64,000 bases of DNA from Roseovarius albus (GCF_900172335.1 NZ_FWFX01000018.1:1-64000), one strand, 5' to 3'. Counted from the stretch's first letter, positions 36,361 through 46,185 are shown. Numbers and translations: made by a program. Notes: generated from the letters alone by a model not told the origin.

Positions 36361-37010
36361 GCTTGAAGTTCGGCCTTGAATAGATACAGGGTTCCGAATT
36401 GAAGAGGTTGTAAACTGAGGCATAAAGGGATGCGAATTTCTGTAAACTTCGCATACGCCTAAAGCGAAGCATTGCCTGCTCTCGTCGTCGAAACGGAAGA
36501 TGTGAAATTTCCACGCAATTGTTTAAACGCCGGCCAGTTATCAGCCGACCGTCAGACTACGTTCCTTCGGTGATGCATTGAAGGAACGTAGTCTGTCGGT
36601 CACAAGCTCCTTTGGTTGTCCGTGCTTGAGCATTACTGTCTTTAGGAATATTCAAGCTGCTTTCTTGTCGCGTTTCATGGCCACGAAGATTGCCAACATC
36701 GCACCATCCTGATCAATGGCTCACCAAAGATAGTGCCGCTCGCCATTGAACTTCACGAAACACTCATCCAAATGCCAGCGCCATTTTCTGGATTCCATTC
36801 CCGGCATCCGTCGCTTATCGATCGCGGCGACGAAGGTTGGGCCGATCCCGTCCCACAAAAATCGTACCGTTTCATGGTTGATCTCGATCCCTCGTTCATG
36901 CAGCAAATCTTCGACATTGCGCAGCAAGGGAGATGCGTATGTACCACATAACGTTCAAGCGGATGATCTCAGGGCGCCTTTTGAAGCACTCGACTAGGGA
37001 GCTTTTCCTC
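36350..37010 (-). mobile_element. Decayed IS6-family insertion sequence, copy A
   Basis: On the minus strand, fragments of an IS6-family DDE transposase occur in order: SSLVECFKRRPEIIRLNVMW (near 37007-36950), a frameshift near 36928, RNVEDLLHERGIEINHETVR, HLDECFVKFNGERHYLW, an in-frame TGA at 36721-36723, TDRLRSF, then HLPFRRREQAMLRFRRMRSL and YSRPNFKLSRA at the left end. At least two frame breaks plus a nonsense codon make it inactive. No intact terminal repeats were recognised. It is about 80% identical over the C-terminal part to copy B at 59.3 kb. Confidence 0.85.
36547..36601. repeat. 22-bp inverted repeat inside IS copy A
   Basis: GACCGTCAGACTACGTTCCTTC (36547-36568) is the reverse complement of 36580-36601 with one mismatch, separated by an 11-nt loop. 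Comparison with copy B shows the 3' arm is the original transposase sequence (coding TDRLRSF on the minus strand), so the other arm is an inverted duplication of it. Confidence 0.8.
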
Positions 37011-37149
37011 TTGGCGAGATGCTAGTTTACCTTCCTACCCGCTTCAAATTGGGTTTCTCTAGCAATGCCGACTTGCAATATCTGGACAATCAGAAAATTA
37101 TCTTTACAAAATTGGTACCACTTTGACCGCTTAGTCCGGAGTATCGCAC

Positions 37150-40020
37150 TTGTCCCTATTCCTCATCGCGGCCCTTCCCTTTCTCGGCGCAGTCTTCCCC
37201 GCCTTGTTGATCCGGGCTGGTAGAAACGCAGCGGCGTCTGCTGCGGGCCTCACCACTTTTCTTGCGCTTGTGGGCCTTTTGATTCACATCCCCAGCGTCA
37301 TGCGGGGCGACGTCGTTACAGCCCGATTTGATTGGATCCCAGAGCTAGGGCTGAACGCCAACTTCATGCTGGATGGACTGGGATTTCTATTTGCCCTGCT
37401 AATCCTCGGAATTGGCTTGCTGATTATTCTATACGCGCGCTTCTACCTTTCGCGCGAAGACCCGATGGGTCAATTCTATACTTATCTTCTGCTTTTCCAG
37501 GGCGCGATGGTGGGAATCGTCCTTTCTGACAATATCCTTCTTCTGCTCGTTTTCTGGGAGCTTACATCTCTCAGTTCATTCCTGTTGATTGGCTATTGGA
37601 AACACCTGCCCGAGGGGCGACAGGGTGCAAGGATGGCGTTAGCTGTCACCGGGTCGGGTGGATTGGCGATGATCGCAGGGATGCTGATCCTCGGCAATAT
37701 CGTAGGATCTTATGACCTGAGCATCATTTTGCAAAACAAGGACCTGATCCAAGGCTCACCCTATTATCTGCCTGCTCTAATCCTGATCCTACTGGGCTGC
37801 TTCACCAAATCAGCGCAGTTTCCCTTTCACTTTTGGCTGCCGCACGCGATGGCCGCGCCGACGCCGGTTTCGGCCTACCTGCACTCTGCAACGATGGTGA
37901 AGGCCGGGCTATTCCTAATGGCACGGATGTGGCCGGTACTGGCTGGCACAGACGCCTGGTTTTACATTGTCGCAACGACCGGACTGGTGACCATGCTGAT
38001 CGGTGCCGTGATCGCCCTGTTCAAGGATGACCTCAAAGCGCTACTAGCGTTTTCGACCGTTTCGCACCTTGGTCTTGTCACGATGCTGCTGGGGTTTGGC
38101 ACCAAGTTCGCTGCTGTTGCAGCCATACTCCACATCATCAACCACGCAACATTCAAAGCCGCTTTGTTCATGACCGCAGGAATTATCGACCATGAAACTG
38201 GTACACGGGATGTGAAAAAGCTGGGCGGTTTGCGGCACCTTATGCCGATTACCTTTACAATTGGGACGATTGCAGCCCTATCGATGGCAGGTCTGCCGCC
38301 GCTAAATGGCTTCCTGTCCAAAGAGATGATGTTGGAAGAGACGGCCCACACCACGTGGCTGGACTCACATTATTTAGTACCTGGTCTTGCGGTCCTAGCG
38401 GCGCTGTTCTCGGCAGCCTATTCCTTCCGCTTTGTGAGCCATGTCTTTTTGGGCCCAACGCGAGAGGACTATCCCGCACATCCACATGATCCTCCGGTTG
38501 GGCTTTGGTTGGCACCGGCCTTCCTCGTCGTGCTGGTGGTACTAATCGGCCTTTATTCCGCAGCAATCGTCGGGCCATTGGTGGCCGTGGTCTCCAGTGC
38601 TGTCATCGGCGGAGAGAAACTGCCCTACTACTCGCTTAAAATTTGGCACGGGTTTACACCGGCCCTGTACATGTCGATCGTTGCGACCCTGGGCGGTCTG
38701 TTCCTGCTGAGCCTGCACAAACGAGGTGAACAGCTATGGAATGCATTACCCCGCCCTGAGGCAAAAGTGATTTTCGATGCTGTCATCCGCTCTATGACAA
38801 CATTGAGCCGCTGGATCACGGACGAATTGCACAATGGTGTCATCAGCCGGTACGCAATCATCTTCGTCGCCTTTACGGTCGGCTTGGGGTATTACGCCTA
38901 TTCTACAGGTACTATTGGTGTCGCAACTCGTGACCCCCTGCCCGCTCAGATTATTCCGATTATCGGATGGATCTGTTTGGTTGGTGCGACGCTCGCGATC
39001 ATGTGGTTTCACCGCAACCGACTATTGTCGCTTGTTCTAATTGGGGTCGTTGGCCTGATCGTGTCAATTGCTTTCAACTATCTGTCGGCTCCGGATCTTG
39101 CCCTGACACAGATCTCGGTCGAGGTGGTGACGATGATTTTGCTGCTGTTGTCCCTTAACTTTCTGCCAACAGAAACACCTTGGGACAGTTCGGCACCACG
39201 GCGATGGCGAGATGCTGTGATTTCCGTATTTGCGGGTCTGGGGGCTGGTGCTTTGATCTACGCCCTCATGTTGCGAGATTTTGCCTTTCCGACAATCTCA
39301 GATTTCCATTTGGCCAATTCTTACAAAGGTGGCGGCGGAACCAACGTAGTCAACGTGATCCTCGTGGATTTCCGGGGCTTTGATACCTTTGGCGAGATCA
39401 TCGTTTTGGGTATTGCCGCTCTGATCATTTTCGCGCTGACCGAATCTGTACTTGGAACAAATGTTCGCGCTTATCTTCTGAACCGAAAGCCACATTGGCC
39501 TCAATCCGGTGACTCGCATCCCCTTATGATGGTGGTGGTGACCCGCGTTATGATGCCGATTGCGCTAATGGTTGGCGCTTACATCTTCTTCCGGGGACAC
39601 AATCAACCGGGTGGTGGCTTCATTGCAGGTTTGATTGTCGCCATTGCGTTCCTGATGCAATACATGGCCAGTGGTTACACATGGGCGATTGAACGACAAA
39701 GATTTTACTATCACGGCTGCATCGGCTGGGGTGTCTTGATTGCCGCAGCGACGGGGATAGGCGCGTGGTTCAACGAAAGGCCTTTCCTGACAAGCGACTT
39801 TGGTTACATCAATTGGCCGCCTTTGGAAGAGTTTGAATGGGCGACTGCCATGCTGTTCGACACAGGTGTGTTCCTTGCCGTATTGGGGGCCGTCATGCTG
39901 GCACTGGAAAGCCTGTCCCGCTTTGCGTGGCAGCCAGGCATGGCACAGGAATTCCCGATGGATATCAACCCGCTGCGTGATAATCCGCCAGAAGAAGATC
40001 AAGAGAAGGAGCAGGCCTGA
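37150..40020 (+). CDS. mrpA: Mrp Na+/H+ antiporter subunit A, fused A/B form
   Basis: 956 residues starting at TTG. The N-terminal two thirds form a NuoL-like proton channel with the conserved WELTSLSSFLLIGYWK and SAQFPFHFWLPHAM segments. The C-terminal part (from about residue 785: VVVTRVMMPIALMVGAYIFF and GHNQPGGGFIAG) is the MnhB domain, fused as in many proteobacteria. First gene of mrpA(B)CDEFG, a hetero-oligomeric inner-membrane antiporter for Na+ (or K+) extrusion and alkaline pH homeostasis. Stop and next start overlap. Confidence 0.94.
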   Translation: MSLFLIAALPFLGAVFPALLIRAGRNAAASAAGLTTFLALVGLLIHIPSVMRGDVVTARFDWIPELGLNANFMLDGLGFLFALLILGIGLLIILYARFYLSREDPMGQFYTYLLLFQGAMVGIVLSDNILLLLVFWELTSLSSFLLIGYWKHLPEGRQGARMALAVTGSGGLAMIAGMLILGNIVGSYDLSIILQNKDLIQGSPYYLPALILILLGCFTKSAQFPFHFWLPHAMAAPTPVSAYLHSATMVKAGLFLMARMWPVLAGTDAWFYIVATTGLVTMLIGAVIALFKDDLKALLAFSTVSHLGLVTMLLGFGTKFAAVAAILHIINHATFKAALFMTAGIIDHETGTRDVKKLGGLRHLMPITFTIGTIAALSMAGLPPLNGFLSKEMMLEETAHTTWLDSHYLVPGLAVLAALFSAAYSFRFVSHVFLGPTREDYPAHPHDPPVGLWLAPAFLVVLVVLIGLYSAAIVGPLVAVVSSAVIGGEKLPYYSLKIWHGFTPALYMSIVATLGGLFLLSLHKRGEQLWNALPRPEAKVIFDAVIRSMTTLSRWITDELHNGVISRYAIIFVAFTVGLGYYAYSTGTIGVATRDPLPAQIIPIIGWICLVGATLAIMWFHRNRLLSLVLIGVVGLIVSIAFNYLSAPDLALTQISVEVVTMILLLLSLNFLPTETPWDSSAPRRWRDAVISVFAGLGAGALIYALMLRDFAFPTISDFHLANSYKGGGGTNVVNVILVDFRGFDTFGEIIVLGIAALIIFALTESVLGTNVRAYLLNRKPHWPQSGDSHPLMMVVVTRVMMPIALMVGAYIFFRGHNQPGGGFIAGLIVAIAFLMQYMASGYTWAIERQRFYYHGCIGWGVLIAAATGIGAWFNERPFLTSDFGYINWPPLEEFEWATAMLFDTGVFLAVLGAVMLALESLSRFAWQPGMAQEFPMDINPLRDNPPEEDQEKEQA

Positions 40021-40379
40021 TGGAAGCGCTGGTAGCCTCTGCCGTAGGTGTTATGACAGCCGCGGGAATATTCTTGATCCTTCGGCGTCGAACCTTCCCG
40101 GTTATCCTGGGTTTGTCTTTGATCACTTATGCGGTGAACGTGTTTTTGTTTGCGACTGGACGCCTTGCACTGAACGCGCCTCCAGTTTTGAATAAATACG
40201 CGGACGTACCCTATACCGATCCGCTGCCGCAGGCTCTGGTTTTGACAGCCATCGTGATTTCTTTTGGCATGACAGCGGTGATCGTGATGATCGCGCTCAG
40301 TGCCTATCTTTCCTCAAAGGATGACCATATCGACATGACTGCGCAAGATTGCGTGGACAATGCAGGAGAAGACGCATGA
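40020..40379 (+). CDS. mrpC: Mrp antiporter subunit C
   Basis: 119-residue NuoK-like membrane protein with three helices: TAAGIFLILRRRTFPVILGL, TYAVNVFLFATGRL and the ADVPYTDPLPQALVLTAIVI signature that identifies MrpC/MnhC. Overlaps mrpA by 1 nt and mrpD by 4 nt. Confidence 0.94.
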   Translation: MEALVASAVGVMTAAGIFLILRRRTFPVILGLSLITYAVNVFLFATGRLALNAPPVLNKYADVPYTDPLPQALVLTAIVISFGMTAVIVMIALSAYLSSKDDHIDMTAQDCVDNAGEDA

Positions 40380-41902
40380 ACCACTGGATCGTTGCGCCGA
40401 TCGTCCTGCCCGCGGTCCTGGCCCCGTTTATCGTTATGGTCCTGCGATATCACTTGGACTTGCAACGCATTTTTTCGGTCGCTGGCGTGATTGGTCTGCT
40501 GGGGATTGCCCTGACGATCACCGCTCAAGCCTCGGGTGGGGATATACAGGTCTACGAACTTGGTGACTGGCCTGCGCCATTCGGCATTGTCCTTGTTCTC
40601 GATCGCATGTCAGCGATGATGGTGTTGCTAACTGCGCTGTTGGCTTTGCCAATTGTCCTTTACGCAATTGCCTCGGGTTGGGATAATCGGGGGAAACATT
40701 TCCACGCCTTGTTCCACTTTCAACTGATGGGCGTGTGCGGTGCCTTCTTGACCGGGGATGCCTTTAACCTGTTTGTATTCTTCGAAGTCCTGTTGATTGC
40801 GTCCTACGGGTTGATGACACATGGCGGCGGGTCTGTTCGTTTGAAAGCCGGGGTGCAATACGTCACCTATAATTTGCTGGGCTCAACCCTGTTTTTGTTC
40901 GCCTTAGGAACGATATATGCAGTGACGGGAACGCTAAACATGGCAGATATTGCCGTGCGGGTAGCCGAATTGCCTGCTGAAGATACTGCCCTATTGCGTG
41001 TTGGCGCTGTACTATTATTGCTGGTTTTCTGCATCAAAGCAGCTGTTTTGCCATTACACTTCTGGCTACCGGCCAGTTATGCCAACGCTCCCCTACCAGT
41101 CGCGGCATTGTTCGCAATCATGACCAAAATTGGCGCATATTCCATTCTGCGCGTTTATACACTGGCATTCGGCCCCGAGGTCGCCGCTACAGAAGGACTG
41201 ATTGGCGAGTGGCTACAACCTGCAGCGTTGTTAACGCTTGCCGTTGGTGTGGTTGGTATCTTAGGCGCCCAACACATCGCACGCATGGTGGCATTTTGTG
41301 CTATTGCCTCGATGGGGACATTGCTGATCGCGATCTCACTGTTCACACCGCAGGCCGCGGCGGCGGCGCTGTATTACATCTTTCATTCCACATTAGCGAC
41401 AGCCTTAATGTTCCTTGTGGCAGATATGGTAATGGAACGGCGAGGTGGCTCGATTGCGCCCAAGTCACCGATGCCCCAAAGCGGGTTAATCTCGGCACTT
41501 TTCTTTGTCGGTGCCGTAGCGCTAGCGGGTATGCCGCCGCTGTCCGGCTTTATCGGCAAGCTGCTGGTTTTGGATGCCGCGCGCGACGCAGCCGACGCGC
41601 GCGCCATCTGGGCCGTAGTCCTGATCGGCTCTTTCATTACCATCGTTGGACTGGCACGGGCCGGATCGTTGATCTTCTGGAAAAGCCAGAGCGCAGAATA
41701 TGCGCCCGAGGGAGATAGCGAAGATGTCCCCACACCAGAGCCGCTACCGGGCCTGGCATTCACGGCGATATTCGGCGCAGTACTGGGGCTGGTTCTGTTG
41801 ACCTTGTTTGCGGGCCCTGCCCTTGAATATACACGAAAAACTGCTGAACAATTGTTCGCACCAGAACACTACATCGCCGCCGTTTTGGGGGAGGAAGGTT
41901 AA
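40376..41902 (+). CDS. mrpD: Mrp antiporter subunit D
   Basis: NuoN/M-like proton-channel subunit of about 508 residues; the ATG at 40376 overlaps the mrpC stop. Signatures include FFEVLLIASYGLMTHGGG, AVLPLHFWLPASYANAPLPV with the channel lysine nearby (VFCIKAAV) and ALAGMPPLSGFIGKLLVL. Fourteen or so membrane helices. Ends 1 nt into mrpE. Confidence 0.94.
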   Translation: MNHWIVAPIVLPAVLAPFIVMVLRYHLDLQRIFSVAGVIGLLGIALTITAQASGGDIQVYELGDWPAPFGIVLVLDRMSAMMVLLTALLALPIVLYAIASGWDNRGKHFHALFHFQLMGVCGAFLTGDAFNLFVFFEVLLIASYGLMTHGGGSVRLKAGVQYVTYNLLGSTLFLFALGTIYAVTGTLNMADIAVRVAELPAEDTALLRVGAVLLLLVFCIKAAVLPLHFWLPASYANAPLPVAALFAIMTKIGAYSILRVYTLAFGPEVAATEGLIGEWLQPAALLTLAVGVVGILGAQHIARMVAFCAIASMGTLLIAISLFTPQAAAAALYYIFHSTLATALMFLVADMVMERRGGSIAPKSPMPQSGLISALFFVGAVALAGMPPLSGFIGKLLVLDAARDAADARAIWAVVLIGSFITIVGLARAGSLIFWKSQSAEYAPEGDSEDVPTPEPLPGLAFTAIFGAVLGLVLLTLFAGPALEYTRKTAEQLFAPEHYIAAVLGEEG

Positions 41903-42399
41903 TGAAACTGCTTCGCCGAATTTTCCCTCACCCTCATCTAACTCTTTTGCTGACAGTGGTTTGGATGCTGCTTGCGAACAAACCTTCGCTGAACTCTTTG
42001 GTCTTCGGCCTGATACTTGGTGTGATTATCCCTTTCATAACGCAACCCTACTGGCCGGACCGCCCCAAGCTTCGCAACTGGCCGATGATTGCGGAATATA
42101 TGCTGGTGGTTTTGTGGGATATCGTGATGGCCAATATCACGGTCGCACGCATTATCCTGTTCAAACGCGATGCCGACCGTCAACCCAACTGGGTCAGCAT
42201 CCCATTGGAACTGCGCACGCCCGAGGCAATCACTGTCCTGGCTGGAACCATCACTATGACTCCGGGGACAGTTAGTTGCGATCTGTCGGCACAAGGGCAT
42301 AACCTGTTGGTCCATTGCCTTGATGCCCCCGACCCCGATGAAGTCCGCGACCAGATCAAACAACGTTATGAACGCCGTCTAAAGGAGATTTTCGAATGA
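41902..42399 (+). CDS. mrpE: Mrp antiporter subunit E
   Basis: 165 residues, two N-terminal helices and a cytoplasmic ferredoxin-like tail. VARIILFKRDADRQPNWVSI and TITMTPGTVSCDLSAQGHNL are characteristic of MrpE/MnhE. Overlaps both neighbours by 1-4 nt. Confidence 0.93.
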   Translation: MKLLRRIFPHPHLTLLLTVVWMLLANKPSLNSLVFGLILGVIIPFITQPYWPDRPKLRNWPMIAEYMLVVLWDIVMANITVARIILFKRDADRQPNWVSIPLELRTPEAITVLAGTITMTPGTVSCDLSAQGHNLLVHCLDAPDPDEVRDQIKQRYERRLKEIFE

Positions 42400-42665
42400 T
42401 CGATTTTGCAATCTACTTTGCTTTCGCCTGTTTCGGTGCCGCGATCATGATGTGTCTATGGCGGATAATTACTGCGGATGGGGTCGGCACTCGTGTTCTG
42501 GCTCTAGATACCATGGTTATCAACATGATCGCCCTGATTATTCTGTACGGTCTGGATCAGGGGACTGAAATCTTTTTCGAAGCCGCCATGATTATCGCCA
42601 TGCTTGGCTTTGTTTCAACAGTGGCCTACGCGCGGTTTATGCTGCGCGGCAACATCATCGAGTGA
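42396..42665 (+). CDS. mrpF: Mrp antiporter subunit F
   Basis: 89-residue three-helix membrane protein; DGVGTRVLALDTMVINMIAL and AAMIIAMLGFVSTVAYARFM match MrpF/MnhF. Coupled to mrpE by ATGA overlap and 7 nt before mrpG. Confidence 0.92.
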   Translation: MIDFAIYFAFACFGAAIMMCLWRIITADGVGTRVLALDTMVINMIALIILYGLDQGTEIFFEAAMIIAMLGFVSTVAYARFMLRGNIIE

Positions 42666-42672
42666 GGGCGGA

Positions 42673-43059
42673 ATGGGATTCATTTTCGAAATTCTGATTG
42701 CCTTATTCCTGATCATGTCGGGAATATTTGGATTTGTAGGGTCCTTTGGGATGATAAAACTGAAAGATCCGATGTCCCGGCTGCATGCACCGACAAAGGC
42801 GACAACTTTGGGTGTTGGCGGTGTTCTGCTGGCTTCGATTTTCCACTCTGTGTTTATTGAGCAGCACTTGTCGCTCCACGAACTTTTGATTACTCTGTTT
42901 TTGTTCCTGACGGCTCCGATCACGGCCCTTTTCATCGCCAAATGGCATATTCATCGCCACGAAAAACCCAGTGACCTTCCCGATGCTGGAGAAGACGCGC
43001 TGTGGGCCACCCATGCCGTCGAACAAGTTGAGAATGTACCGGACCACAGCAAGAATTGA
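42673..43059 (+). CDS. mrpG: Mrp antiporter subunit G
   Basis: 128 residues from ATG 42673 (MGFIFEILIALFLIMSG). The KLKDPMSRLHAPTKATTLGV motif is diagnostic of MrpG/MnhG. Three membrane helices. Last gene of the mrp operon; no clear terminator is seen in the 216-nt gap that follows. Confidence 0.92.
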   Translation: MGFIFEILIALFLIMSGIFGFVGSFGMIKLKDPMSRLHAPTKATTLGVGGVLLASIFHSVFIEQHLSLHELLITLFLFLTAPITALFIAKWHIHRHEKPSDLPDAGEDALWATHAVEQVENVPDHSKN

Positions 43060-43275
43060 GGTCCAATGGCATCAGCGTAAAAGTGGAGAACGGACATACG
43101 ACATCACGGCTAGGCGTATAAACTCGGGACTGGTCTTAAAGTATTTGTATGGTGCTCTTTTCGTTAGAAACGAACACGAAATCACCACCCTGCTCGCTTC
43201 AACCTGCGTTCCTCTGACAATGCCCATCAGAAGTAATCTCTAGGCGTAACTTAATTCTGCAACTATTTTGATGCT

Positions 43276-44448
43276 ATGGAACACATGGTCAAGCTCACCG
43301 ACTGGATGATTCAAGAAGGTCGTTGCGCGGACGACCCTGTCAAAGTCGTGTCGCATTTTTGCTCTGCACTGATTGAAGCCGGTGTGCCGCTTTGGCGTGC
43401 CAATATTGGTCAGCGTTTCGCCAATCCCTTGCTTATTGCTTGGGGCGTAGTTTGGACACCTGATGGAGCTGAAAGCTATGACGTCACTCATGAAACGACG
43501 CTGACAGATAGCTACGTTGGCAGTTCATTCGAGTACATCTTGCAGCACAAAAAGCCCCTGCACAAAAGTCTGCGCCAACTTGACCCCGAAACTGAACACA
43601 TCTCGTATGTAGAATTCGCCGAGCTTGGAGGCACAGACTACTACGCCACCCTGCTCTACTATGGTGATGGATCGCTGCACGGCTGTACGTTTGTGACGCA
43701 GGATCAGGATGGGTTCTTGCCGCAGCATCTCGAGATGATCGAAGCGACATTACCTGCTCTGTCCTGTGCGCTTGAACCCGTGACCATGCGCAAGTCATCC
43801 AAAAGCCTCTTGCGTACGTATCTCGGGCATGGCCCGTCCGAAGCCGTTTGGAACGGCACCATCAAACGCGGAGAACGCACAACCATTGAGGCCGTAGTCA
43901 TGTTCTCTGACTTACGTGGCTTTACCGCAATGTCAGACAATTCACCCGAAGAACGTGTTTTTGAGGCGCTAAACGGGTACTTTGACTTGGTTGTTCAGTC
44001 CGTCGAGGAACATGGGGGCGACGTTCTTAAGTTCATGGGAGACGGAATTCTTTCAATTTTTCCGATTTCAGACCGCGCCAATCGTGCAAAACAGTGTGGA
44101 AACGCAGCGCGCGCTGCACAAGATGCAATCGCCGGTCTTACTGCTCTCAACGTCAATCGAAACCAAGCCAACCAGCCGTCGTTGGACTTCGGTGTCGGGA
44201 TTAATGTTGGACAAGTCAGTTATGGCAACATCGGAAGCCCCGGCAGGCTAGATTTCACTGTGCTTGGCGGAGCGGTCAATCTAGCAAGCCGGATTGAAGG
44301 GTTGACCAAAACAGTTGGTTCCAGAATTTTAGCCACTGCGGCTGTAGCAAATGTTTCTCCTGATCTGTTTTCCCCCTGCGGCTCATACGCAATACGTGGC
44401 CTAGCTGATCCAATAGAGTTGTTCACGCTTATCGAGCCACCTCATTAA
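43276..44448 (+). CDS. Class III adenylate cyclase, soluble
   Basis: 390 residues. The C-terminal catalytic domain (about 203-375) has both metal aspartates (D212 in FSDLRGF, D256 in KFMGDG), the adenine-selecting lysine K252 and Asp in RLDFTVLG, and the NLASR transition-state pair, so it should make cAMP. The N-terminal ~170 residues are a putative GAF-like sensor without recognised ligand residues. No membrane helix. Followed by a PDE-like gene and a cyclic-nucleotide-binding gene. Confidence 0.88.
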   Translation: MEHMVKLTDWMIQEGRCADDPVKVVSHFCSALIEAGVPLWRANIGQRFANPLLIAWGVVWTPDGAESYDVTHETTLTDSYVGSSFEYILQHKKPLHKSLRQLDPETEHISYVEFAELGGTDYYATLLYYGDGSLHGCTFVTQDQDGFLPQHLEMIEATLPALSCALEPVTMRKSSKSLLRTYLGHGPSEAVWNGTIKRGERTTIEAVVMFSDLRGFTAMSDNSPEERVFEALNGYFDLVVQSVEEHGGDVLKFMGDGILSIFPISDRANRAKQCGNAARAAQDAIAGLTALNVNRNQANQPSLDFGVGINVGQVSYGNIGSPGRLDFTVLGGAVNLASRIEGLTKTVGSRILATAAVANVSPDLFSPCGSYAIRGLADPIELFTLIEPPH

Positions 44449-44632
44449 ACAAAGACGGAAGGTCTAGGCAGCGAAGTACGATTGATTTGGAGCTTGTGTG
44501 CGGTGCGAGCGAAGAAACCACATGTTTTCACATAGAAGAATAGTGAAGCCGTTAAACGTCTAGGTTGGTTGATAAGACCTCAACTTATGCTAAGCTGCCT
44601 CGGAGCCTTTCAGCGATGTTGGGAATGCAATA

Positions 44633-45514
44633 ATGTTCGATCCCGCCACAGTGTTGGCTGCTGTTTTTGGCGATCACCTTGCTGAAACTTACATGCAAGC
44701 TTTTCCGGATCAGAAGACACAGTACGCAGATTTCTTAAATTGTACTGCGCGCAAGACACTCGAACATATTAGTACTTCCGACGCACCATATCACAATTCA
44801 GAACATACGATGATGGTCACGCTGGTTGGCCAGCAGATCATTATGGGACAGCATAAAACAAGCACCGTGCATCCAGAGGATTGGTTGCATTACATCGTGG
44901 CTCTTTTAATCCATGACATCGGTTTTACGCGCGGCGCTTGCGATGGAGACACGTCCAATGAGGTGGTCATCAACGATACCGGAGAGCGGGTTTTCCCGCC
45001 ACGCGGAGCCACCGATGCCTACCTTGCGCCCTACCATGTTGATCGAGGCAAGATTTATGCCCGCCACCGCTTTGCGGGGAGTGATCTCATAGACCCGGAG
45101 CGTATCGCACAGGCCATCGAATACACTCGCTTTCCCGTGCCAGATGATCCAGCTTTTGCCTGCTTAGAGAGCGAACCTGCGCTGGTGCGGGCTGCGGACT
45201 TGATTGGTCAGATTGCTGATCCCTACTATTTTCGAAAGATCAGCGGACTTTACCAAGAATTCGTGGAAACTGGCTTTGCGTCGAAACTTGGCTATAGCTC
45301 GCCTATGGATTTGCTAGAGCAGTTTCCGAAATTTTTTCATCAACAGGTAGAACCATTGATTGGCCCGGCACTTGAGCATCTGGGGAAAACCCCAGACGGC
45401 AAAGAATTGATTAAGCAACTCTATAGCCGTGTGTCTCAAGTCTCTTGCCGTGAAAACACACTTGGACCATTCTCTGGTCCTTGGGGGGCGACGAGCCTTG
45501 AGGGCGACGATTAA
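44633..45514 (+). CDS. HD/PDE-type phosphohydrolase, possible cyclic-nucleotide phosphodiesterase
   Basis: 293 residues. YHNSEH at 53-58 matches the YHNxxH signature of class I cyclic-nucleotide phosphodiesterases and HD at 94-95 in LLIHDIGFTRG supplies the metal pair; a further YARHRFAG and D in VRAADLIGQIAD complete an HD-domain site. Placed 184 nt after an adenylate cyclase gene and upstream of a cyclic-nucleotide-binding protein, so degradation of cAMP is a reasonable inference. Soluble, no signal peptide. Confidence 0.7.
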   Translation: MFDPATVLAAVFGDHLAETYMQAFPDQKTQYADFLNCTARKTLEHISTSDAPYHNSEHTMMVTLVGQQIIMGQHKTSTVHPEDWLHYIVALLIHDIGFTRGACDGDTSNEVVINDTGERVFPPRGATDAYLAPYHVDRGKIYARHRFAGSDLIDPERIAQAIEYTRFPVPDDPAFACLESEPALVRAADLIGQIADPYYFRKISGLYQEFVETGFASKLGYSSPMDLLEQFPKFFHQQVEPLIGPALEHLGKTPDGKELIKQLYSRVSQVSCRENTLGPFSGPWGATSLEGDD

Positions 45515-45561
45515 ATCAGCCGCATTGAGAAAGGGAATATCCCCAGCTGGTTTTACTCGGA

Positions 45562-46185
45562 CTAAGTCTCCTGCGTTTGCGCTGCGTTCGCCACAAGCCG
45601 CTTGGTGACCAAACGCATTACGCCCATGGCGAATTTGGGATCTTCATATTGCAATCGCGTAAAGCGCTTTTCGTTGAGTTCGTAAACCACCGTATCCTCC
45701 ACGCATCGAACCGTCGCCATTCGCGCGGCACTGCTGTTGAAGAACGCCATCTCGCCAAAAATATTTCCTGCAGGCACGGTTACATTTTGACCCTCGATTT
45801 CAACACGGCCCTCGGCCAGATAATAAAGGCTGTCAACCGGATCGCCCTTTTCGAAAAGGACGTCGCCCGACTGAATGACACGTTTCTTGCCATAAGCCAT
45901 GGCGGCAGAGAAATCAGGTTCCGACTCGTCCGTCATATGCGTCACCAATCTGCGTAGCGCGATGAGTTCATAGAGGCGATAAGCGTTGACGGCGAGCAAA
46001 ATCACTTCAATCGCCAGGAGCGGCCAGATTTGAAACAAAGCGCTATAAATGATGAAGCAGGTTGACGACAAGATCACGAGGACACGCAGCCAGACCATCG
46101 AAGTCATGGAGAACGTCGCCAATTTTAACAAAACAGCGATCCATCCAACGGCCTCGATAGTGTGGTGTGTGGTTATAAATTCCAT
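45562..46185 (-). CDS. Membrane protein with C-terminal cyclic-nucleotide-binding domain (Popeye-like layout)
   Basis: 207 residues: three hydrophobic segments (about 12-30, 31-50, 53-69) followed by a CNB domain (about 95-195). The phosphate-binding cassette FGEMAF at 143-148 and R155 in ARMATV are intact, so cAMP or cGMP binding is plausible. The three-helix plus CNB arrangement is that of Popeye-domain proteins. No DNA-binding domain, so it is not a CRP. Convergent to the PDE-like gene with a 47-nt gap. Confidence 0.78.
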   Translation of the reverse strand: MEFITTHHTIEAVGWIAVLLKLATFSMTSMVWLRVLVILSSTCFIIYSALFQIWPLLAIEVILLAVNAYRLYELIALRRLVTHMTDESEPDFSAAMAYGKKRVIQSGDVLFEKGDPVDSLYYLAEGRVEIEGQNVTVPAGNIFGEMAFFNSSAARMATVRCVEDTVVYELNEKRFTRLQYEDPKFAMGVMRLVTKRLVANAAQTQET

